This document shows positions 55,095-64,000 of a stretch of DNA of 64,000 bases, one piece after another. A model generated the notes under the pieces. That model made no database searches. It saw nothing but the letters and a program-made list of their open reading frames with translations, and was not told where the DNA came from. The first letter of the stretch is position 1. Every line of letters begins with the position of its first letter. The translations under genes and the position numbers were made by a program. The DNA is from Mytilus galloprovincialis (lineage: Eukaryota > Mollusca > Bivalvia > Mytilida > Mytilidae), in the NCBI RefSeq assembly GCF_965363235.1, contig NC_134840.1, forward strand, positions 90,904,416-90,968,415. Direction: 5' to 3'.

Positions 55095-58000
55095 CAACGT
55101 TCCTTTGGGAAATGTTATACCATAGGAAAACATATCCTCATTAAGGTCTATAATTAACAAACACATTTACATGAATCTATGCAGCACGTTCTATTGCAAT
55201 TAAAGCAAAGACAAGACATTTTTTAATATTCCTTAATTAACCACATTGGCATATATAATAATAATCTTTAACGTAGGGAACACAAAATCAGAAAATGTAT
55301 GCAATATTCCAATGACCAACTCGGATTGTGATATTAGGCCTATGGAAAGAAAATAAAATGAACGATCGACACATTATTGTCATAGAAAAAAATAAACCGA
55401 ATGTTTCATTTCCGTTTTGGAACAATAGAAGACACATAGAAAATTTAGTTTTAGTTGAGAAACATTCAGAAGTATCGACTTATAATTGCTTACTGAAAAG
55501 GGACACACACATTTAATCTATGAAACAAATATTTAATAACAATCTAAAGGCATCGATTTATACATTAAAACAACACAAATTATGGCTTTATTTACATCGT
55601 GAAAGCGGTTTTTTTTTTCATGAGGGAATTTATTCAAAAAGAAAGATCTGACTAAAAGGAGCACAGGGATTTGCATAATTTAAATCACTAGAACATATAT
55701 ATCAAATTTCTTTTTATAAACAAACAGATAACAGATGAAACTATTTATGAGAATACTGTACTGCATCAGAAACACATACATTATTTGTATAATGTAAACA
55801 ATGCGAACTAAACAATGAATATAGTAAACCAAGGGATGGTCATACAATCTAAACAATATTTTGGTATTGACAATGTCAACAGCACGATATATATTCACAT
55901 ATTTATGTATCAATTTCCTCCGTAGGCAAAACAGAAACAGAAACACATGGATCCGTATCACATTTCCTTAGTGACAAGGTATTGCCAAAGCACAGAACTC
56001 CAATATCTAGAAACCACTTTATCACATGAAACAAAGAAAAAATATTCAATGATACCGAGATGAGTACATAATTTCTGCTAGAAGCCGATGCGTTGAGATG
56101 CATAATATTTCCTTAAGGAACAATACTTATTGATAAGTTATGTACCATTTATCCACATTTATTTAAAGAAAACACATCACATAGACTGTTTTTTGCTAAT
56201 TTTCTTTGAATAGACCATTTTTAATCGGCACCGAAAAATTTCAATATAATTCTGTATCTAAACTATTCTGTGGGAAAAGGACAAAACAAATATGGTAAAT
56301 TTAACAATTATTTCCCTTGCAAACGAAGGGTATTTGTTTAATTTTATTTCAGAAACAATACATAATATAATAGATGCATCTATACATTATTTTGTTGAAA
56401 ACAATACAAACAAACAGAGATGCTCGGAACAATAACCCAAGGAGATTATACATCATCTCTACTTTAACTGTCATCGGAAAAAAAAACATATCTTCTTTTT
56501 TTATTTAAAAGCATATGGTCTTTTCATATTTTTCTTAAATCAAAACACATTGTCCAGTCTTAAATGTGATATTAATGTCCTTTTAAAATAACAACAAGAT
56601 CTATATATATATATATATATATACAATGCTTATTTTTGAGAAATATAATCACAAAGAACTAAACGAGTTTACCTAGGAAACATCGTAGACAGGAAGATCT
56701 GAGTAATTCCCAAGGAGACACCCTGGGTCTATAATCATTGAGAATTTAGTAATCAACACAAAATCAGATTTTTTTTACAATACTTAATTAGGGAATTGAC
56801 ACACTCATTTAGTATGCATCTTCCATCATTTATAATTGAAACAAATACAGAATGGGACAATCATATATTATTTTACGGTTAATCAAAACAAAGACATGGA
56901 TAATGTATGCCGTTTAGAAAAAAACACATTATATTTTTTTTTTAAAGTTTCCTCGGAGTTTGTGATATTACTTTTTAGAAATATTGACTTTGCTGGTAGG
57001 GGGATTAGTTCAATGAGGTTATAACTTTGTTTGAAGAAACTATCTGTAGATATTTCTGCTTGTGGTTCTATATGTTTTGTTTCTCGGTAAAGAAATATGT
57101 CTGTACATACATTGTGTGTGCAGTCCTCTGAATGAGGTTCATATTTGTGTTGTTATGAAATATGTTTGTTGTTCTATTTGCATTGTTTGAAGTGGAATCA
57201 TTATATATCATTATTGTGTGTGTAGGGCCCTAGGGTTAAGAAATCAGTTTTTCCAACAAGAATAACGTTTAAATCTTATGTGCTTATAGTTTGTTTCTTT
57301 TGTGTTAGTTTGCGTTAATACGGAAATAAGCTATGTATATACAGTTTATTTGTTTAGCTGTTTTGACGTGAAATCATAATTAACAATCATATAATGATTT
57401 CAGGCGTGGGAACAAAATAAGTACTTATTCCAAAGGTGCCATTGAAATAAAAATATGTCCGTAGACATTGGTTGTTGTTCATCATAGCTGTTGTTCGAAT
57501 GTAATTGTCATATTCTATAGGTCTTTGTATTTTTCCCTGAGGTAAAGATTTTATAAATTTATAAATGCGTATAGTACCCAGAGGATATACGGGTGAAATA
57601 GTTCAAAGATTCGGTTATATCATGCTTGTTGATGCGCTAATGCTTTTTGCCAAAATAAAAACGTGTATTCTTGTGCATGTTTAATGCTTGATATTGTCAT
57701 GACTATGCGTTTTTCATTGAAACCTATGAATAACTCCTTTTACCTGTTGGTTTTACTTGTTCAATAGGGAAGTGAAAACTATATACAGTACGCTGCAATT
57801 CCGTTTGTTTTCGATTGAAATACTGTATTGTAAATTCATAAAATTTATAAGGAAATGGTTTATAGATATCGTGTGCTTATAGTGGTCTCAGTAATAAGTA
57901 CAAAATGTTTCATAAGAACAAAGCCATCAGCATATGATGGTTGACGTTCATTGAGGTTACAAAACGCGCATCTGGAGTATTAATATCTAATCTTGATATT

Positions 58001-58215
58001 TATGATGAGTTTATTTATAACTTAATGATGTTTCCTTTGGAAATAATCATAAATGCGCCATGCAAGTAGTTGTCTGAGATTATAAGTTTGGTTTATTCTT
58101 TGAGGAACTGCTAGTAATTTAAATATATGTTATCGTTACGTTTATTTGTGTCGTTCTATTAAGCGACAGACATTAAATATAGAAATAATTTTCTGAGGAA
58201 ACAATTTAATTTGGT
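55095..58215. repeat. degenerate scattered array of TTCCTNAGGAA-like segments
   Basis: Short sequences close to TTCCT(N)AGG recur near 55100, 55130, 55230, 55912, 55962, 56107, 56312, 56440, 56708, 56950, 57083, 57125, 57536, 58030, 58100 and 58193, often followed by ATATNTTNTAT-like text. It looks like an old tandem repeat that has drifted. No gene is supported in it. A (TA)11 tract lies at about 56602-56622. Confidence 0.35.
57965..58020 (-). repeat. short inverted fragment of the GCGTTTCGTCTAC repeat family
   Basis: AAAACGCGCATCTGGAGTAT and the following TTAATATCTAATCTTGATA resemble the inverse of the ACCAGGCTAGTAATTTAAAA / CACCAGACGTGCGTTT head at 46150-46176. Confidence 0.45.
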
Positions 58216-58309
58216 CTCGAGAAAATGAATTTTACATGTTGTTCCTTCGGTTTAATATCATGCGTTGTTTATTATCCCAGTGAATTAAGGATTAAGGATG
58301 CTACCTAAT

Positions 58310-58670
58310 TCCTATCTTGATCTTCTCCTTGGTACTGACACAGATGATCGACTTCTAGCTAAAATTTGTGGCACATGTGATGCTTTCAACTTTCCTATTG
58401 TAAACTTCCCATTTCTTATGAGTAACATAAAATGTACTTCATTTTTATGGCGTTTACCTATCTCAATTATTGAATGACTGGTTGATTTTAACACTTTAAA
58501 ACTTCACTAACAAATGTGTGCTCTTGGAACAAAATCTGCGACTACACAGTTATAATGAAGTATGACTTACATTGACACTATTCAGCTTTAACGGCCACCA
58601 TCACAAATTGGTTGACTGATACAATGTGTCTAAACTCCATAGTGACATGTTTTCTCAGTCGTAGATCTTT
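58310..58670 (+). pseudogene. decayed reverse-transcriptase relic, same superfamily as 41.5 kb
   Basis: FNFPIVNFPFLMSNI (about 58387-58431) matches FSFPIVNFPFLSSNI of the element at 41.5 kb, and GGCCACCATCACAAATTGGT at 58592 matches the conserved GRHHELVDRYG region. The frame is broken many times between these points, so it is an old copy. Confidence 0.75.
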
Positions 58671-59315
58671 AAAAAATACACAAGAAATTTGTTTGACTTG
58701 TAATTTTACAAATTGTTCTATTTAAGATGGTGACATTTTAATGAATGCTGATTCGCATGGCGGATGATGCTTTCAAATCAGGATTAACTTCCACCGTCGA
58801 AACATCCGATCTCGCTGCTTTTGGGTTGATGCATATACATAGATTTGTATCTTCTTAATCAATTAACGAGATTTGAACATTGATAAACTACTGTTGTCTC
58901 TAAAATGTTCCTTGATGAAATAATGTACAGGTTTAGCAATACGAATGGTGTTGTCTCTGTGGAAATATAATTAAGACTCATTTTGATTGTACTGTTTTCT
59001 GTTGCTTTGATAATAATATTTCACCTTTATTTATGATCAAAAGCTAGTATCTAGAATGACATTTTGTAAAAATATATTCCCTGTTTTTTCCGTATGTTAC
59101 TTAATTATGTATATAAAACAGTGGCGGTTTTTATTTTTAAAGTTTTTTTTTTGTATTGTTCGTTTGCTGGGGTGTTGTTTTTTTTTTGTTGTCCGTGTTT
59201 TTATCTATTTTTTGGAGGGAAGGGTATATTTATGTGTTCAAAGTCTATATTGTTTGTTCCGTTTAACTTAATTACTTTTTGACGATGCATTTTTAAATGA
59301 AATACAGATGACACC

Positions 59316-59613
59316 GGCCAAGTTCGGATGGAACTCGAGTTCTGACTAGAGTTCCATATGAACGGTAAATAATTTTGAAGAGTAAGGTCTCTAGATTGTC
59401 GGAAGTACAAGGCCCCTACTCTGAATATGTTTACATTCAAATTTGATTGGATTGACGTCATAACATCTGGGATATCGAGTCGATCCCTAGGAACCCTGCC
59501 ACAACCCAGGGCTCCTCGAGTTGTAATGGCGGGAAAACTATATCCAATCAGAACAGGTGTTATATATGACCATGTCAATCCCACCTACTATAGATATCCA
59601 TCCGAACTTGGCC
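59316..59613. mobile_element. 298-bp MITE with GGCCAAGTTCGGATGGA ends
   Basis: GGCCAAGTTCGGATGGA at 59316-59332 is perfectly inverted at 59597-59613. The interior is richer in GC than the surroundings (CCTAGGAACCCTGCCACAAC, CCAGGGCTCCTCGAGTTG) and has no transposase. The 127-codon minus frame at 59201-59584 runs through it and is not a gene. Confidence 0.8.
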
Positions 59614-59619
59614 ACCGAT

Positions 59620-62600
59620 AAAAAGGATGTAAAGACTGCATTTTAAATTGAAGTTATAGTTATTTAGATATTGGAGTTTTGTTATTTTGTTTATTAATAC
59701 TAGTATTTCTTTCTACTTGCATATGTGTTAATTTTCATTTGCTATTTATGATGTCTTAATTTTACAGTCAAATTATTTTTTTGTAATGTTTTCCAATTCG
59801 ATTTGATTTATTGTACGTTTCTTATTCAATAGTCGTAATTAAAAAGTGAGAATCGGGGTTTAAGTTATGTAATTAATATTTCTGGTATTTTAAATGAGTT
59901 TTTCCAACCACTACGTTGATTTTATTTCTGCTGGACGTTTCGTACCATGAAAATTTCAAAAGTACAGTTGTCAGTCATCATGTGGTAATATGATGTATCT
60001 TATAATTTCTATAAATTGACTTATGATTACAGGTTGAAATGATTCAAAACACTTCCTATCCGTAGGCATAAATGACCTTGGTTATTGTTCTGTTGGCAAT
60101 ACATAAATATATAAAAGAAAGAAATGATATTTCTTTCAAGAGGATAATCCCATTAGTTAAAACTAATCTTCCTAAAACACTCATGAAAAACTGATCTATG
60201 TTAATATCATAAAAAAGCTATGATAAATGGAAACTAACGACAGTTGCAGTATTTTACTTTATTGGTTTGGGTAGATACATAAAGAAACGAAATTTAATAT
60301 CTGAAATATTTACATAGATCAGCTTTTTATGAGTACTTTATGAAGATTAGTTTTATAAAACTCATCTGAGATACCAGGAATATAAACAGTGATACCAATT
60401 CCAAGGTATATTTTAAGAAATCGTAATTGACTAACAGGTCGACCAACTGATGTTCTTAAACCCTGTTGACTGCCATGGCGATTGTTGAATAAACTTATCA
60501 CGAGATATAACAAAATGGATCTTAATTTTACTTTCCAAAAACAAAAAGAAGACCATTAGAATGTTATAATTATCTTAGATGATTAAAGAAGCATTGAAGC
60601 ACATATTTTAAAGAAAAATCAACAAATTTGACGCTGATCTTCACCTCCATGTTTTGGGGTTTTTCAATAATCAATTAAGGCACGAAAATAAGGTGGAATT
60701 AAATGTTCCATGATGATTATTTTTCTTTGGTTTACAATTAAATAACCTTTTTCTATCCATGTTAATCCATCAAAACATGCATATGTCAGCGCATAAAATC
60801 TGTAATCAGCATTTAACTTTACCATTTTTAAGACTAAGTAGGTACTTTTGTATTAAAACTAACTTACATTTATTTTAGTCTAATCTTGACAATAGATATC
60901 TGACGAATAGTTTACATAGTCTTCGAATAGTAAGAAAAAAAAGATCAAGTATACACATCAAGTGGATATTTCAGATAGAAAATATAGTTTTGTTTATGTA
61001 CCTGTTCAATTCTAAATCTTTCGTATTGAGTAGGTCGATGGTTGTTAGTTTTCGTCTATCAAAGTTTTTTTTAACGTTATCAGCTTGTTTGTTTTCTCTG
61101 TTTACTGTTATCAATTTATTATCCGAGACTTTTTTAATGCTTACTACACGGTATCGTGTTTGTTCATTCTTGAAGACCGCATACCTATAGAAGTTGGGTC
61201 TTTTTTATGGATAGATGTTACCACATTTTCGTATTTCATATACACAAATATCGGTTATTCGATGAAAAATCTCGAAGAAGAAAAAAACTGTAGGAAAATA
61301 TTCGTCTTAAACCCGAATCAGTTTTTATTAGGTAAATTTTTTTTTTATTAATTAGCAGCCATTTCACATAGGCGAACTAAAACTAGTAGTTTTTCTGTCG
61401 CAGTATAAAACCAAGCTTTATAATGTTTACTATTGGAGTTATCTTAATGTTTAGGGGATTTATAAGTTCAGATTTATTTCAAGTTATTAGCTTTTTTCCA
61501 TGCACTACATAAAATTAAATGGGTGTTAAGACTCGGTTTTAATTGACAAAATATTTGCCTAATTGACTAGGAATAGAAGAGTAACCGTTTTAAGAAGATT
61601 TAACATGGAAAATTTGCAAAATAAAAATTGGTCACAAGACTCTTGAGACCAACGGATCTATTTTGTCGAACGTGGTATTTATTACTTCCAACAAGCCTTT
61701 GCATTTCCATTTCGTGGGGAAAGGTGAATATAAATCTTTTTGTTACGGCAAACCTCTGACACCTCTAGTTTACAATATATTTTCATAATGAGATATGGAA
61801 TCGACAGTTTTACGTCAGTTTAATGTTAAGTATTTCAGGTTTTTCATTAAATCTAAATTCAAACAAAATCAAATTATAATCTCAATTCTATAATTGAGGT
61901 CATCAAAAAACATAGATGAGGAAAAAGTACGACCGGGAAGGGAGTTTCATATATGATTATTTCTCTTAATGTTTCAAATTCTTAATCTCCCATTACTATA
62001 ATCCTGTAAAACATGCAATGGCATATACATTGGCCTCCAGGGTATCCCTTACTATTGCGGTTAAACTTCTTAAAAATCGCATATTAGAATATGCAACGTT
62101 TTTCCCATGCCTTTTTTAAGCACATAAATGGACAAAACATTGGATCAGAGTGAATTATACGCTATTTGTGAGTATTGGTGTTTATTTCATCTTGTTTTGT
62201 TTAATCATTTATTTTATTCGGTGTTCATTCATTTGATTATTCAATCTTAAACTGTCTATTTTGTTTTACTCCTATTAGTATTGCTATTTATATTATTATT
62301 TTTTTTATATCATTAATTTAAATACTTATTATTATTTATTGTTATATCTTACGTTTTATACAAGTTCTACGCCTTATTGATAGTTAATACTTAATAGCAA
62401 CTTTCTAGGTACAGTTAAAATCGAAAAACAAGTTTACTAATTTTATTTATCTAAATGACATCCTTCATTTGGCTTTCCTTTTTATCATATCCTACTTTTT
62501 TAAAATTATTATATCCTACTTCTTTTTGTGCTTTGGTCAGGAAGGAACAACTTCTAGATAATTAACGTTAGATAAATTGTCAGAGAAAGAGCTATAGGAT

Positions 62601-62930
62601 AACGATAGTGTAGTTGATGGATGCCTTATTCCGGCAAATGTGAAATTAGAACGTCAGCTTTTTTTTTTTTTTAAAGTTTTAACTTTTTCTTCACTTTGAC
62701 AATATAGTTTCAAGGAAGACATGAAGAAAAGAGGAACATTGTTTTTCTCTTTTGAACTATTCATGTTTTATTGATAGCGGAGTTTGTTCTTTTATAAATT
62801 TTAAAGGTTACTATATGGTAACTTTTTTTCTCATTCAGGTAATAAGTGCTATCATACCACACATATATAACTATATACTAGTTGAAATGTCATAAAGGTC
62901 CTAAGTCAGGAATCTGATGTACAGTAGTTG
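59620..62930. other. AT-rich spacer, nothing recognised
   Basis: No exon, RNA gene or named repeat is supported. The short open frames have hydrophobic, low-complexity composition typical of AT-rich DNA. Confidence 0.4.
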
Positions 62931-62939
62931 TCGTTTGTT

Positions 62940-63190
62940 TATATAATTTATACGTGTTTCTCGTTTTTCGTTTTTTTTTTTTTTTTTATTTTATATAGAT
63001 TAGACCGTTGGTTTTCCCGTTTGAATGGTTTTATCCTAGTAATTTTGGGGCCCTTTATAGCTTGTTGTTCGGTGTGAGCCAAGGCTCCGTGTTAAAGGCC
63101 GTATATTGCCATATAATGGTTTACTTTTTTAAAATTGGTATTTGGATGGAGAGTTGTCTCATTGGCACTCACACCACATCTTCCTATATC
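62940..63190 (-). repeat. inverted copy of the GAGACAACTCTCCA repeat at 19905
   Basis: TTTTCCCGTTTGAATGGTTT, GAGCCAAGGCTCCGTGTTAA, ATGGAGAGTTGTCTCATTGG and CACTCACACCACATCTTCCT are the reverse complement of the 19905-20115 copy. Confidence 0.8.
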
Positions 63191-64000
63191 TAATAAGATA
63201 AGGGAACCAAACTAACTTTCAGCGTTTGTTTTCTGCCGTCTTTGGAGGACCATTCTCATTAAAATTTTCTAAAGTGGGATCAATATCATGTGATTAGTGT
63301 CTGGAAATTTGTCGAAATGAATTATTTCGTAACTAGAAAAACTAAATATTGTTCAGGAAGCGTCTAAATTATAAGGCAACAGCAGTATACCGATGTACTA
63401 GAACGAGATGATCCATTTCGAGTATTCAAGTCAAGAGAAATTTTCTGAGTGAATAATCCCATTTACTCCAAATGGTGCAATTATATATTAATTGACGGGG
63501 TAGGTCGTAAATGTCAAAGAGACACCAGAACATTATCGGTAAATTTATAGTTCAGACGATTTCATGTTTTTACTTTTTTTAAAGATCTAGGACTGCAAAA
63601 CATGTCTGTTGTGAGTCAAGACAAAGAAACTTAAATTTGGTCTAGCAATTGGTTACCGTAGAATTTGAGAGTGATTTCATTTCAATATTGTTATTCCTTG
63701 GTGGAGGAGTTATTTGATGTTAATGAAAGGCATATACTGTGAACATGCAAGTGCGTTACGTAAAATTGGAAGCATGTAACGTAATACGATGAGGCAGATA
63801 GTTTGCATATGCTTATAAATTTGAAAATGTCAGTGAAAATCAATTGTCAAGTTCGTCATACATTCTACTTATTATTTATCTATGTTTGTCAAACATTTTA
63901 TTTATCTATCTTAACAAAGTAATGATCTAAATATGAAGCAATTTTAGCTTAGTCAGTAAAACCGTTTGATTCCTAAATTGAGTTGATATAGGTGGGGCGC
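63190..64000. other. right-edge spacer, nothing recognised
   Basis: No gene seen. AATGTCAAAGAGACACCAGA at 63512 may be a small fragment of the family at 32366, but this is weak. Confidence 0.3.

Noticed and set aside
59201-59584. 127-codon open frame on the minus strand
   Set aside because: It runs through the MITE at 59316-59613 and has no recognisable motif.

Overview
The window looks like nuclear DNA of a bivalve mollusc, most likely a mussel of the Mytilus type. It is AT-rich, the genes carry small exons in long introns with GT-AG borders, and much of the rest consists of dispersed repeats that I recognise from memory as common in mussel sequence. The species call is an inference, since no search was run. 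Exon models were assembled by eye from splice signals, reading phase and recalled vertebrate proteins.

Four host genes are supported. (1) At 1.1-3.1 kb (+) lies the 3' end of an unrecognised gene built from similar modules. (2) On the minus strand from 16.85 down to 5.6 kb there is a six-exon aprataxin (APTX) gene. It encodes 203 residues with a HIT nucleotide-hydrolase core and a C-terminal C2H2 zinc finger, and I see no FHA domain. Its last coding exon is present twice in a perfect 173-bp tandem duplication. (3) From 20.98 to 31.34 kb (+) there is a complete 14-exon RCBTB1-type gene (530 residues; RCC1 propeller, BTB domain, C-terminal helical region), arranged head to head with APTX across a 4.1-kb spacer. 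(4) At 39.6-41.2 kb (+) there is an intronless two-B-box (TRIM-like) gene of 513 codons. Genes 2 to 4 belong to DNA end repair, BTB/ubiquitin adaptor biology and TRIM-like signalling or immunity. Nothing suggests that they work together.

Mobile DNA dominates the remainder. APTX intron 1 holds a 4.2-kb Tc1/mariner-like transposon (TA target duplication, about 30-bp inverted ends, transposase with a D,D,35-E spacing and one in-frame stop). It has split an older bivalve repeat whose two halves still read across the junction. Other elements include a 147-bp-monomer repeat block, an inverted-end element rich in GGGCGAAC, several small hairpin or MITE-like elements (one only 15 bp from an RCBTB1 splice donor), a non-LTR reverse-transcriptase fragment at 41.5-42.5 kb with two related relics, a two-layer nested repeat at 34.4-37.1 kb, a 1.6-kb element whose inverted ends are made of short sub-repeats (51.2-52.8 kb), and a 21-bp minisatellite that stays open in several frames (50.3-50.7 kb). 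From 42.6 kb to the right edge I find no host gene, only repeats and AT-rich spacer.
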